The notes: generated by a model from the letters alone, not told the origin. Positions 53,902 to 63,185 are shown, numbered from the stretch's first letter. The stretch: 64,000 nucleotides of DNA from SHLQ01 sp964451305 (GCA_964451305.1 CAYVHV010000011.1:24686-88685), one strand, 5' to 3'. Made by a program: numbers and translations.

Positions 53902-54846
53902 CTAGCTGAGGGCCCACCGAATATCGAGCAGCTCTTCGCTCAGCTTCCAAAGTTCTTCGCCAACGACCGGGTCGGTCGCAAAGTTGCCAGCGACGTCGGA
54001 GTCGCTGATCTTTCCACGCGCGTCTCCTGGTCCAGTCGGTCCGTAGTATCCGCCGCCCCGAGCCTCGGTACCGGCTGCTGCCAGCACGAGTGGTTGTGAG
54101 CCGCGTTCGGCTGATTGGGCCAACAGTTTGTTGCTCACCTTGTAGATCTTGGGCCAGATACCGGTCGGGCCGGTGCTCTGCAGGTTCGTCGCGGAGTAGC
54201 CGGGGTGACATGCGATCGAAGAAACGCCACTGCCCGCTGCCTGGAGGCGGCGCTGCAACTCCATGCTGTAGACGATGTTGGCCAGCTTCGACTGTTGGTA
54301 CGCAGCGGTAGGGGAGTAGTTCTCCGAAAGCATGATGTCATCGAAGTGAATTTTGGCGGGTGGTTTGTGGGCGATGCTCGAGACCGGCACGATACGCCCG
54401 TCCGTCGCCTCGACCATGTCGAACAGCTCCGAGTTCATAAGGAAATGGCCGAGGTGGTTCGTCCCAAACTGCATCTCGAAACCATCAGCGGTCTGCTGTT
54501 GGGGCGTCTGCATAATGCCAGCGTTGTTGATGATTGCGTCGAGCCGATCTGTCGTTGCGCGGACTGCATCTACTGCTGCGCGAATCGACGCAGTGTCGGC
54601 CAGATCGATCTGGATGAACTCGACACGACCAGCTCCTGGGACGCTTTCCAGTCGTGACACCGCGCCACGACCTCGACCCGCGTTACGTGCCCCGACGAGA
54701 ACGTCGGCATTCTTTGTTCGGAGGTGTTTCGCTGCTTCAAAACCAATCCCGGCATTCGCTCCCGTAATGAAGAATGTCTTGCCTACGAGATCGGGAAGTC
54801 GATCTGGAGTCCAATCGTCGAATCCGCTGTCAAACATCTTTGCCAT
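53902..54846 (-). CDS. Short-chain dehydrogenase/reductase
   Basis: 314 residues. The NAD(P)-binding TGANAGIGFE (near 27-36), IINNAGIM, and the catalytic Tyr-Lys in YQQSKLAN are all present. The length and overall pattern match retinol-dehydrogenase-like SDRs. AGAGGTG precedes the ATG at 54846. It is divergent from the HD-GYP gene. Confidence 0.9.
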   Translation of the reverse strand: MAKMFDSGFDDWTPDRLPDLVGKTFFITGANAGIGFEAAKHLRTKNADVLVGARNAGRGRGAVSRLESVPGAGRVEFIQIDLADTASIRAAVDAVRATTDRLDAIINNAGIMQTPQQQTADGFEMQFGTNHLGHFLMNSELFDMVEATDGRIVPVSSIAHKPPAKIHFDDIMLSENYSPTAAYQQSKLANIVYSMELQRRLQAAGSGVSSIACHPGYSATNLQSTGPTGIWPKIYKVSNKLLAQSAERGSQPLVLAAAGTEARGGGYYGPTGPGDARGKISDSDVAGNFATDPVVGEELWKLSEELLDIRWALS

Positions 54847-54979
54847 TTCGCACCTCTCGTCCACGTGAACTCTAGCTGGCTGCTCGACGGAGATATCCCC
54901 TGAGTCGCAGCCCTAGGGCAGGCGACGGGGGCTGAATGGTCCTCTTAAGAATTGATCTCAAAATGTCGTATCCCTATGT

Positions 54980-57142
54980 ATGAATTCTGTACCTACGCGT
55001 GGTGCGGTTGATCAGAACCAGAATGGTTGGGTAAGTCGACCGGGCGTTGCGCGTGCGATTCGAATCTTGCTGTTTCTCACGCCGATGATCGTCGGTTGGT
55101 TCGCTGTGCGCGTCGCGAAGGACTCGTTCTGGCAGCCTGTGGGCACGATCGGCGTTGTGATTTGGGTTGTGCAGGCCATGATCGTCGCTGGGGCGACATC
55201 GTATGTGGCCGTGAACTGGGCTCGCCGGTTGGCGCCATTGTCGACAATGTTCCAGATGACATTGGTGTTTCCAGATCATGCGCCGTCGCGGCTTGGGGTT
55301 GCCTTGCGGGCCGGAACGGTGAAGAAGCTGGCGGCAACAACTGACCTATCCGGCAAGTCGGACCAGGTCGCTGCGGAACATGCGGTTGCCCTGATCGCTC
55401 GGCTCGGCAAACACGAACGGTTAACTCGGGGCCACACCGAGCGAGTCCGCGCACGAGCTGAGTTGATCGGCGCGGAGATGGGACTGAGCGACGATGAGCT
55501 CCAGAAGTTGCGTTGGGGAGTTTTGCTCCACGACATCGGCAAGCTCAAGGTTCCCGCCGATATTTTGTCCAAGGAAGCAAAGCTGACCAGTGAAGAGTGG
55601 GCCATTCTGCGAGAGCATCCAGCTGAGGGTGCGCGCATCGTCGAGCCGCTACGAGGGTGGTTGGGCGATTGGGTGGACGCCGCGGGTCAACATCACGAGC
55701 GCTGGGATGGTGACGGGTATCCAGCCGGCTTGGCTGGCACCGAGATCTCAGCAGCGGGCCGAATCACGGCGGTTGCGGACGCGTACGACGTCATCACGTC
55801 GAAGCGGTCCTACAAAGAAGCCATGTCGGACGAGGCCGCCCGCAAGGAACTCGTCCGTTGTTCCGGTGGTCAATTCGACCCTGCGGTCGTTCGGGCTGCA
55901 CTAGAGGTTGGCCTACGGGAAACCAATCGCGCTGGCTTGGCTGGTTGGGTTCTGGAGCTTCCATCGGTGGCACGTTTCGCGGCTGCTGTTCCGGCGGTGG
56001 TCGCCGCTGCTGCGACCGCCACGATTGTGACGGCAGCGTCTCTGAGCGGACCTATCGAAACGAGCGATGCTCCTGTGGCGCTCGCATTTTCCCAATCAGA
56101 GTTTGAGGAGATTATCGAAAACCTGGAGGAAGAAACAGCGGCCGCCGAGGCTCCGTTCGCCTCTGCGCCAGGACCGGCCGCCGATGAGGCACCGTCGAGC
56201 CCCGTTACTGACCTCGCAGTCGGTGATCCAACCTCGGATGTAACGCCGAGTACGACGACGGACGCCCTCGGTGCCGCTACGGGTTCCGACGCCAGCGGTC
56301 AAGGTCCGGACACGGTGCTGAGCACGACGACGGACACCCTCGGTGCAGCAACAGATTCTGCTGCTGGCGATGTCGGCTCGCCTCCGAGTACTGGTTCCGC
56401 CAGCCTCGATGAAGTGCAGCCGAATCGGGAATCAGAAACTTCCAACGCTACGGTCGGAACGATTGACCGAGTGAGCGTTCCAACAACATCGTCTACCGCT
56501 GCTCCGACCAACTCTTCAACGTCGACGACGACCACGGTCTTCGCACCGACAGCCCCGAGCAAGTCCATCACCGCGCCAACCACATCGACCACGTCAACCA
56601 CCACGACCACGACGTCAACGACCACGACGACGACTACTGCGGCGCCACGACCGGCACTTCCGACCGGTTCGGGCATCGTGGTACTCGCCGGAGACGACGT
56701 GCCGAACGATCTCTCTGACAACACGCTCACCTCGAACACGATCACCTATGTGATTGAAGAAAAACAGTCGGTGCGCCTTGCGGCAACGCTCCCCGTGGTG
56801 AGGTTCGCCGATGGTGTCGAGGCACGTGCCGATCAAGGATCGCCAGCCACAATTTCAGCGGGGACGGTTGTGTGTTCGTGGCTCGTCCGTCTCGAGCCAG
56901 TTGAAGGAAGCTCGACAACGGTGATGCCGATGATCGACTTCAACGCCACGATCCTCGGCTTTGCCACCGAAGTTGGCGGTACCGAACCAACCAATGTGCT
57001 CGCGATCGATGGCGTGAACTATGCCGCTGGTGGCGTGGGTAGTTCGGATTTCATCGAACCCACTGGATCTGTCGTGTCGCTCGAGATGTCCTCGGGGGGC
57101 CTCGATCAGTGGCGAGTGATCACGAGCTGCGGAAACGGCTAA
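54980..57142 (+). CDS. HD-GYP domain protein with membrane segments and exported Thr/Ser-linked tail
   Basis: 720 residues. Two membrane helices (about 27-45 and 52-75) precede a cytoplasmic HD-GYP domain (about 125-305) with intact HDIGK (near 184) and HHERWDGDGYP (near 237). A further hydrophobic span (about 329-355) is followed by an exported Thr/Ser/Pro-rich linker (about 375-555) and a C-terminal domain (about 560-720) of unknown type. HD-GYP enzymes hydrolyse cyclic di-GMP or related signals; a link from inside to an external domain is unusual. Confidence 0.85.
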   Translation: MNSVPTRGAVDQNQNGWVSRPGVARAIRILLFLTPMIVGWFAVRVAKDSFWQPVGTIGVVIWVVQAMIVAGATSYVAVNWARRLAPLSTMFQMTLVFPDHAPSRLGVALRAGTVKKLAATTDLSGKSDQVAAEHAVALIARLGKHERLTRGHTERVRARAELIGAEMGLSDDELQKLRWGVLLHDIGKLKVPADILSKEAKLTSEEWAILREHPAEGARIVEPLRGWLGDWVDAAGQHHERWDGDGYPAGLAGTEISAAGRITAVADAYDVITSKRSYKEAMSDEAARKELVRCSGGQFDPAVVRAALEVGLRETNRAGLAGWVLELPSVARFAAAVPAVVAAAATATIVTAASLSGPIETSDAPVALAFSQSEFEEIIENLEEETAAAEAPFASAPGPAADEAPSSPVTDLAVGDPTSDVTPSTTTDALGAATGSDASGQGPDTVLSTTTDTLGAATDSAAGDVGSPPSTGSASLDEVQPNRESETSNATVGTIDRVSVPTTSSTAAPTNSSTSTTTTVFAPTAPSKSITAPTTSTTSTTTTTTSTTTTTTTAAPRPALPTGSGIVVLAGDDVPNDLSDNTLTSNTITYVIEEKQSVRLAATLPVVRFADGVEARADQGSPATISAGTVVCSWLVRLEPVEGSSTTVMPMIDFNATILGFATEVGGTEPTNVLAIDGVNYAAGGVGSSDFIEPTGSVVSLEMSSGGLDQWRVITSCGNG

Positions 57143-57172
57143 CTCGGAGTCGTGTGTAACACGGTCGCCGCG

Positions 57173-58048
57173 CTAGCGGTTGGGTGGCCGCAGCATGAGA
57201 ACGGGTGTGGCTGCCTTGTATGCCTCATAGTCGGGCTGTCCACCCCATTTCTTGTCTGACCTGCGCTCCAACATCGGAAGCCCGCTCACCCTTGTGAGGA
57301 GAACAAAGACGAACGCCGGCGAGATGAGCGTTGCGTACTGCCAGCCGCGAAGCGCGGGGAGCACCATTATTGCCATGCCGGTCCACAGCATGATCTCGCC
57401 GAAGTAGTTCGGGTGACGCGACCATCGCCATAAGCCAACGTTGATGAACGCGCCGGTGTTCGCCGGGTCGTTCTTGAACGTCGTCTTCTGGGAGTCAGAC
57501 ACTGCTTCAATGCCAAAGCCGATCATCCAGATGACCAGGCCGATCAGGCCCAAGGCTCCGAAGCTCGTCTTTGATCCCGAGGTTATTGCTGCGAGTGCAG
57601 CACCTGCGGTGAGGGTCACCCAGAGTCCTTGCAGCATCCATGCCATCAGAAACCGTATCCAACTCTGTTTGATCTGGTCGAAACGTCGATCACCGTTCGA
57701 TTTCTTGACCCGCCGGAACAGAAAGGTTCCGAGACGGCCGGCCCAGATGAAGATCAACACTGCGGCGATGATCGTTCGAGCATCGCGCACCTCGGCGGTG
57801 ATCAGGGCAATCGCGGTGACCGTGAGGTACGTGATCGAGCCGGTGACGTCGTAGTAATGGTCAGTTCGCGAGAGATATGACGGAATGAACACCGCGATGT
57901 TTATGCCGAACGCGATGAGCGTGAGCACGGTAAAGGACTTCAACCCACCGAGTGATTCACCACCATCTGCCCCAGCAAACGCGAAGACCACGCCGAGGAG
58001 CGCAGTGATTCCGATACCGATCGCTGCAGTGCGTTCGGCCTGATTCAT
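57173..58048 (-). CDS. DUF1295 membrane protein (steroid 5-alpha-reductase-like)
   Basis: 291 residues with about seven hydrophobic helices. GLWRWSRHPNYFGEIMLWTGMAI and the end KKWGGQPDYEAYKAATPVLM are the DUF1295/isoprenylcysteine-methyltransferase-like signature. It may reduce or methylate a lipid; unproven. It overlaps no other gene, and is 13 bp from the phytoene-dehydrogenase-like gene on the same strand. Confidence 0.85.
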   Translation of the reverse strand: MNQAERTAAIGIGITALLGVVFAFAGADGGESLGGLKSFTVLTLIAFGINIAVFIPSYLSRTDHYYDVTGSITYLTVTAIALITAEVRDARTIIAAVLIFIWAGRLGTFLFRRVKKSNGDRRFDQIKQSWIRFLMAWMLQGLWVTLTAGAALAAITSGSKTSFGALGLIGLVIWMIGFGIEAVSDSQKTTFKNDPANTGAFINVGLWRWSRHPNYFGEIMLWTGMAIMVLPALRGWQYATLISPAFVFVLLTRVSGLPMLERRSDKKWGGQPDYEAYKAATPVLMLRPPNR

Positions 58049-58061
58049 CGAGAGCGACCCT

Positions 58062-59492
58062 TCATGAGAAGACCTTTTCTAGTGCGCGCTCAGCGGCTCC
58101 TGAACCAGCCATGCCATGAACCCCAGCTCCGGGTGTCGTGCTCGCGCTTGCGAGGAAGATGGCATCGTCTGCAGTGTCGAACGGGTTGGCTTGGACCATG
58201 GGTCGGGCTACGAGCTGCATTCCCTGGTGGCTGCCGCCACCGATATCTCCACCGACGAGGTTCATATTTGTCGCCTCGAGCGATGGAGCGAACGTTCGGT
58301 GTCTTGTGCGCACCACATCTCGGAAGCCAGGGGCGAAGCGTTCGATCTGATCTTCGATCGCCTGTGTCTGATCGAGCGTCGATCCGTTTGGAACATGACA
58401 GTAGGCCCACGCGGTGTGCTTGCCTGCCGGCGCCCGGCTCGGATCGAAGTTTGTGTGCTGGGCCACGAGCACGAACGGCGCAGCGCTATGGTCCCCAGCT
58501 GCGACCTCTGCCTCGGCTCGAACGATCTCGTCGACTGTGCCGCCGAGGTGCACGGTTCCAGCCTGGGAAACGTCGGCGTTCGCCCACGGGATCGGGCCGT
58601 CGAGCGCGTAGTCGATCTTGAATGCACCCGGCCCGTGTTTCCATGAATTGAGCTTGGCTCGATACTTCCCGGGAAAGCGGTCACCCACGATCGATTCGAG
58701 TTGGCTCGGAGTCGTAGAGAAGATCGTCGCTCGAGCGGTGGGGATGTCACTCATCGATCGCACAAGATGGTCTGTACGGACTTCGCCACCAAGACGTTCG
58801 AACACTCCGACCATCGCGTCGATGATCGATTGTGCGCCACCTCGGGGAAAGCCCCAACCAACCGAGTGGATGAACGATCCGAGGAGGAGCCCAAACGTTG
58901 ACGTGAAGGGCGCCGTGAGCGGCAGTATCGAGTGCGCCGCGTGCCCGATAAACAGGCCTTGGGCTTCGTCGCCTTTCCACACCTTGCGAGCTGTCGTGGC
59001 TGCCGGGGGAGCGCCAGCAATTCCGAACCGGGCGCTGAACAACGGGTGTTTCGGAACACGAATGAGCGGACGCAGGGCGAGTTCGGTGAGCGCATCAACG
59101 TTTTCGATGAATGGCGAGTAGTACCGACGGTAGGCAGAGCCGTCGGTGCCGAGGTCATCGATCGTGCGCTCGAAATCGTGCCAGGCAATGCCAGCGCGAC
59201 CGTCGTCGAGTGGGTGGGCAGCACCAGCGGGCGGCTCTATCCATTCGAGGCCATGCTCGACGAGTTCATCGGCGATGCTGATGAAGAACGGTGATGCTTT
59301 GACCATTGGATGAATTGCTGAACCAAGGTCGTGTATAAATCCGGGTTCGGTGAGTTCAGCTGAACGGGCCGCCCCGCCGATCGTGTCGTTTGCTTCGAGC
59401 ACCACGACGGACTTGCCAGCTTTGGCCAGAGTGATGGCAGCCGCCAACCCATTGGGGCCAGAACCTACAACTACGGCATCAACGGCAGTCAT
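58062..59492 (-). CDS. Phytoene-dehydrogenase-like FAD-dependent oxidoreductase
   Basis: 476 residues. The N-terminal dinucleotide-binding VVGSGPNGLAAAITLAKAGKSVVVLEAND and GGAARS are followed by mid-protein GWGFPRGGAQSIIDAM and a C-terminal GAGVHGMAGSGAAE, typical of the NAD(P)/FAD carotenoid-desaturase-like (COG1233) group. These act on carotenoids, sterols or unknown hydrophobic compounds. No carotenoid synthesis genes are in the window. It precedes the DUF1295 gene in the same operon. Confidence 0.88.
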   Translation of the reverse strand: MTAVDAVVVGSGPNGLAAAITLAKAGKSVVVLEANDTIGGAARSAELTEPGFIHDLGSAIHPMVKASPFFISIADELVEHGLEWIEPPAGAAHPLDDGRAGIAWHDFERTIDDLGTDGSAYRRYYSPFIENVDALTELALRPLIRVPKHPLFSARFGIAGAPPAATTARKVWKGDEAQGLFIGHAAHSILPLTAPFTSTFGLLLGSFIHSVGWGFPRGGAQSIIDAMVGVFERLGGEVRTDHLVRSMSDIPTARATIFSTTPSQLESIVGDRFPGKYRAKLNSWKHGPGAFKIDYALDGPIPWANADVSQAGTVHLGGTVDEIVRAEAEVAAGDHSAAPFVLVAQHTNFDPSRAPAGKHTAWAYCHVPNGSTLDQTQAIEDQIERFAPGFRDVVRTRHRTFAPSLEATNMNLVGGDIGGGSHQGMQLVARPMVQANPFDTADDAIFLASASTTPGAGVHGMAGSGAAERALEKVFS

Positions 59493-59574
59493 CGATACCT
59501 CGGACCCATCTCATAGTGAAAGCCTAGGTGTCCCAAACGCTCATCGAAGGTCCTCGCCGTGGAATGCTACGGAC

Positions 59575-60498
59575 ATGACCATTCTGCTGAACCCCTGGGC
59601 TGATCCCGAGAACTGGCACGAGACCCTATCCAGCTTGCTTCCGGACGAAGAGATCATTTTGTGGCAAGACGGCATCGATCCAACAGATGTGGAGATGCTC
59701 ATCGCGTGGCGGATGAAGCGCGACGATCTTGCGACGTTTACGAACCTGCGCACGATCTTTTCGATGGGAGCGGGTGTCGATCAATGGCTCCGTGATGGTT
59801 CGCCCAATGTTCAGCTCGTGCGTCTCGCCGACCCTGCAATGTCCAACGAGATGGCGGCGTACGCGGTCCATTGGGTGACGCACTACCAACGAGGGTTCGA
59901 CTCACGTTATGAGCCTGCCGGGACCAACGCTTGGGGAATGAACTCGGCTCCAACCTCCGGTGCATACCGGGTCGGCCTGCTTGGCTTCGGCCAGATCGGC
60001 CAACGGATCGGTTCGGCCTTTAATGACCTTGGTTATCAGGTGCGATCGTGGACCCGCTCGGGTGTTGTTGAGGACTGGGTTACCTCGTATTCGGGAACTG
60101 ATCAGCTCGAAGTGTTCCTCGGAGACTGCGATGCCGTGATCAATATCCTCCCCAACACCGCGGCGACGCAGGGTTTGCTCACCGCTGAACGTTTCGCGCA
60201 ATTCAATCGAGGGGCGACGTTCATCAACATTGGCAGAGGGACGGTGATCGCCGATGAGTCTGAGCTCATCGCAGCGGTCGATGAAGGCCGTCTCGGCGGG
60301 GTGGTCCTCGACGTGCTGAAGACGGAACCTCCCGCCGTTGACGCTCCGTTGCTACACCATTCGACGATTCGGGTCACGCCTCACATCTCAGGGATGACAC
60401 AGCGATCGACCGCAGCGAAGCTGATCGCTGCGAACATCGAACGAATTCGCCGTGGTGAGGAACCGTTCCCCGTCGTCGATCGTTCGGCTGGTTACTAA
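59575..60498 (+). CDS. D-2-hydroxyacid dehydrogenase (GhrA-like)
   Basis: 307 residues. LLGFGQIGQRIGSAFNDLGYQV is the NAD(P)-binding loop. INIGRGTVIADESEL, LDVLKTEPP and TPHISGMT (catalytic His) complete the family pattern of glyoxylate/hydroxypyruvate reductase A. Divergent from the FAD oxidoreductase. The frame reaches 59350 but the part before MTILLNPW is antisense to the neighbour. Confidence 0.88.
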   Translation: MTILLNPWADPENWHETLSSLLPDEEIILWQDGIDPTDVEMLIAWRMKRDDLATFTNLRTIFSMGAGVDQWLRDGSPNVQLVRLADPAMSNEMAAYAVHWVTHYQRGFDSRYEPAGTNAWGMNSAPTSGAYRVGLLGFGQIGQRIGSAFNDLGYQVRSWTRSGVVEDWVTSYSGTDQLEVFLGDCDAVINILPNTAATQGLLTAERFAQFNRGATFINIGRGTVIADESELIAAVDEGRLGGVVLDVLKTEPPAVDAPLLHHSTIRVTPHISGMTQRSTAAKLIAANIERIRRGEEPFPVVDRSAGY

Positions 60499-60550
60499 TT
60501 CGTTCCGCGTCGCCATTGTTCGCGAACGGCGTGAGCAGTAAAAAGGTCAA

Positions 60551-60593
60551 CACCCTCGGGCGGCTGGGCCGAAGCCTTGCCACCACGAGGGTG
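60551..60593 (-). terminator. Minus-strand hairpin with T-tract
   Basis: CACCCTCG (60551-60558) and CGAGGGTG (60586-60593) pair with a large inner loop. On the minus strand the hairpin is followed by TTGACCTTTTTACT, so it could end a minus-strand transcript begun to its right. Confidence 0.4.
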
Positions 60594-60662
60594 CTGGAAA
60601 CAGTTGGAGTGTCCACCCCTATCGATCGTTTCGGGAGTACCGTCCCGGTCAATAAGTGCTTT

Positions 60663-60703
60663 CACTGCCCGTCTTTCCCAGCGAGCTGGGGAGGCGGGCA
60701 GTG
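60663..60703. ncRNA. Strong hairpin of unknown role
   Basis: CACTGCCCG (60663-60671) pairs perfectly with CGGGCAGTG (60695-60703), continuing through further pairs to CCCAG/CTGGG with a CGAG tetraloop. No T-tract on either side, so it is not an obvious terminator. Confidence 0.35.
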
Positions 60704-61021
60704 CCGTTTATCCCGTGCGTCTCGGTTTGACCCGATCAGCCTGGTCACGCCTCCACGTCCTACCGAGTTTCCCACCCCGGAGAGCGGTGCTGTCGATATT
60801 CGTTGGGAGCGACACCAACCCCTCAGAGCGCTCCGGAGAGCAGATCCAGTGGGCGAGATGAACTCTCTAACCTCTTCCAATCGGCGTTCCTTCAGCTTTC
60901 GCTTCCGGTCGTTTCGTTTGGCGTGACGACACATTGCACCGCGCGAGTTGACCCCGTCAACTAGAAACGCGAAATCCTCAGGGTTATCCAAAGGAAACGT
61001 CGCTTTTCCCCAGAGGTGTGA

Positions 61022-61175
61022 CATTTGTCAACAAACCTATCCACAGGTCGGTTGCATCGTTAGATACCAAATTTGGGTATATCCAAGAAAATACGCAACT
61101 TTCTTGGTCGATGTGCCGTCATAATAAAGGTAAGCGCTGCAGGTATCCCGCCACCTGCAGCGCTTACGTATTTTT
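61022..61175 (+). ncRNA. Candidate small RNA unit 1, ending in a terminator
   Basis: A 15-bp perfect stem (61130-61144 with 61153-61167, loop ATCCCGCC) runs into TTTTT at 61171-61175. Upstream lie an inverted pair CCAAGAAA (61083-61090)/TTTCTTGG (61100-61107) and a stretch resembling the unit at 61282. The 5' end is a guess. Confidence 0.45.
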
Positions 61176-61327
61176 CGGGTGAGCGTGACGGCTTACGTCG
61201 AGATCTGCGTCCACGGGCAACGTCGCGAAATTATTTTCGAAATGTCGCGACCTTTTGCATCGCTGAGCCGTCCTTGTATCTGTAAGCCCTGCAGGTATCC
61301 CGCCACCTGCAGGGTTTACCTATTTTT
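61176..61327 (+). ncRNA. Candidate small RNA unit 2, paralogous to unit 1
   Basis: A 15-bp stem with one G-U (61282-61296 with 61305-61319), the same loop ATCCCGCC, then TTTTT at 61323-61327. At stem position 7 unit 1 has G-C and unit 2 has C-G, a compensatory change. The sequence before the stem (GCCGTC...GTAAG) also matches unit 1. Period about 152 bp. Confidence 0.45.
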
Positions 61328-61357
61328 CGAGTCACGAACAACGCTGAATTCTCTTGA

Positions 61358-61882
61358 CTACAGCGTTTGGAGCTTGGCTGTCGACCGGAGGTTTCTTCCG
61401 GTGAGGGTTGTGCCTGCTGCCCTCTCCAATTGATCGACCGACAGCTTCGACTTGCTCTGGCCTTGGCCATAGGCGACGTACACCGCGTTGGCTGTGGCGG
61501 TCACCGTGTCGCCTGGATGTTTGGCCGGGTCGAGCGATGCGATTCCCGCGACGTCGACCTCGCCTCTCGGGAAGTACACCAGGTTGATAGATGGGTCGGC
61601 GTCGTCGGGAAATGGCGCAGCGGCTAGGAGCGACTCGATCTCGTCTTGAGCAATGCAGACCGCCGGAGCGTGCACGTCGAAGGCGTCGATGAGTATTCGT
61701 TCCGTCTGATCGAGGAGTTGCTCGTCATCGAGGTCGGTGTCGACAGCGATGTTCCCGCTTTGGATGTAGGTGGCGACACCGTCGAAGCCGGACGCGCTGA
61801 GCGCGTCTCGCAGCTCGGCCATCGGGACCTTGTTCTTCCCGCTGACGTTGATGCCACGGAGTAGGACGATCATTCTTGGCAT
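61358..61882 (-). CDS. DUF1697 family protein
   Basis: 174 residues. MPRMIVLLRGINVSGKNKVPMAELRDAL, TYIQSGNIAVDT and the end KLSVDQLERAAGTTLTGRNLRSTAKL match DUF1697, whose role is unknown. Its start is 71 bp from the divergent dioxygenase gene. Confidence 0.92.
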   Translation of the reverse strand: MPRMIVLLRGINVSGKNKVPMAELRDALSASGFDGVATYIQSGNIAVDTDLDDEQLLDQTERILIDAFDVHAPAVCIAQDEIESLLAAAPFPDDADPSINLVYFPRGEVDVAGIASLDPAKHPGDTVTATANAVYVAYGQGQSKSKLSVDQLERAAGTTLTGRNLRSTAKLQTL

Positions 61883-61928
61883 GTGGTAATTCTTGCACCG
61901 TCGGTAGAGCGGGACGAGTTGAATGTAA

Positions 61929-61948
61929 AACTGAACGATCGTACAGTT
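61929..61948 (+). promoter_or_regulatory. 20-bp near-perfect operator-like palindrome before the dioxygenase gene
   Basis: AACTGAACGATCGTACAGTT is a dyad with only one mismatched pair. It ends 5 bp before the ATG at 61954. The size and position suit a TetR- or GntR-type repressor. It may also regulate the divergent DUF1697 gene. Confidence 0.65.
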
Positions 61949-61953
61949 CGATC

Positions 61954-63144
61954 ATGAAAGCGCTCCCGACGCCGGACTTCTACACCTACCCGTGGACGCC
62001 GATCGCCTCGGTCGCAACCGATGGTCGGTTCGTCGAGATCACGTGGGACGACGGCGTAACACTGGCGGCCTTCGATCTGTGGCTGCGCGAGAACGCGGTT
62101 GGTGAAGGCGGTGTCGACCTCGCAACGAGGGAAGCGCTGATCGACCCGGCAGAGCTCACGAACGACATCGCGGTCACCACGGCTGCGCGAACCAGCGACG
62201 GTGCGCTCGAAGTCACCTTCGCTCCCACGGCTACCGTCGCGCATTACCACCCGGGATGGCTACGTCATGTCGCCGACGGCAACCATCGACCAGCGAGTTG
62301 GATCCCAACCCCGGTGCCGTGGACCCCCGAGACCTTCACCGAACCACCAACCCACGACGGCACCAACGTCCTTACCGATGATTCGGTATTCGGCATGTGG
62401 CTCGACGACCTCATTCGTTTTGGGATCTCCCGTCTACGCGGCTGCCCCCTCGATCTCGACTTTCATGAGCATCTCGCCGAACGGATCGGCGCAATCCGAG
62501 ACACTAACTTCGGTCCGATTTGGGATGTGATGGCCGACATCACGCTGGCCGGGAGCGACGACACGAATTCGACAGCCAACACCAACCTTCGCCTCGGCCC
62601 TCATACCGACCTGCCGACGCGCGAAACACCGCCAGGTTTCCAGTTCCTGCACTGCGTGCTCAACGAAGCCGATGGCGGCAACTCAACCATGGCTGATGGT
62701 GCCGCTGTCGTCGAAGCGTTGCGGTCCGAACATCCCGACGACTATGACGCGCTGACCACACTCAAGTGGATCTTCTTCAACCGCGGTCCGAACATCGACC
62801 ACCGTTGGTCAGGACCGTTCATCGACCTCGGTGTCGATGGGGCACCACTCACGCTTCGGGCGTTCTACCCAGTTCGGGCATTCCCTGACATGGCACCTGC
62901 GGATCAGCCCCGTGCGTATGCAGCGATGACGCGATTCAGCCAGATGGCAGCGAGCGATCGATTCCAGATCGACTATCCATTCCAGCCCGGAGATCTCATC
63001 GGCTTCGACAATCGACGTATTCTCCACGGGCGCGACTCGTTCGAGTCCGGAGGACGTCGACATCTGCGCGGCATATATATCGATCAAGACGAAGTGCGAT
63101 CGACCGCCCGGGTCATCAGCCGCCGCCTCGCAAACCGTCCGTAA
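61954..63144 (+). CDS. Gamma-butyrobetaine dioxygenase-like TauD/TfdA family enzyme
   Basis: 396 residues. The N-terminal half (VEITWDDGVTLAAFDLWLRENA) is the beta-rich domain seen in gamma-butyrobetaine hydroxylases. The C-terminal half is the Fe(II)/2-oxoglutarate core with HTDLP (His, Asp ligands; near 208), GFQFLHCV and RILHGRDSF (distal His, near 350). Gamma-butyrobetaine hydroxylase makes L-carnitine. The start at ATG 61954 has no ribosome site and could be leaderless. The next gene is a BKACE enzyme, supporting a carnitine route. Confidence 0.8.
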   Translation: MKALPTPDFYTYPWTPIASVATDGRFVEITWDDGVTLAAFDLWLRENAVGEGGVDLATREALIDPAELTNDIAVTTAARTSDGALEVTFAPTATVAHYHPGWLRHVADGNHRPASWIPTPVPWTPETFTEPPTHDGTNVLTDDSVFGMWLDDLIRFGISRLRGCPLDLDFHEHLAERIGAIRDTNFGPIWDVMADITLAGSDDTNSTANTNLRLGPHTDLPTRETPPGFQFLHCVLNEADGGNSTMADGAAVVEALRSEHPDDYDALTTLKWIFFNRGPNIDHRWSGPFIDLGVDGAPLTLRAFYPVRAFPDMAPADQPRAYAAMTRFSQMAASDRFQIDYPFQPGDLIGFDNRRILHGRDSFESGGRRHLRGIYIDQDEVRSTARVISRRLANRP

Positions 63145-63185
63145 TTTCGAGTCGCCCGTACTTCTAGCGAAAGAAACCAAAGCAA

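Larger units (their letters stand above)
60499..61357. other. 859-bp intergenic region rich in structured RNA-like elements
   Basis: No convincing protein gene is present. On the minus strand a 120-residue frame (60662-61024) and on the plus strand a 136-residue frame (60516-60926) exist but look like chance reading. Hairpins fill the stretch: 60551-60593, 60663-60703, 60946-60962, and two paralogous hairpin-plus-T units at 61130-61175 and 61282-61327. It was checked by eye for RNase P RNA, tmRNA, SRP RNA and tRNA signatures; none was recognised. Confidence 0.6.

Noticed and set aside
60662..61024. 120-codon minus-strand frame in the intergenic region
   Set aside because: No ribosome site or family match; the frame crosses strong hairpins, so an RNA or non-coding role fits better.
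60978..61045. TTATCCAAA and CTATCCACA, similar to DnaA boxes
   Set aside because: Only two imperfect copies exist, with no dnaA/dnaN genes nearby, so an origin is not supported.
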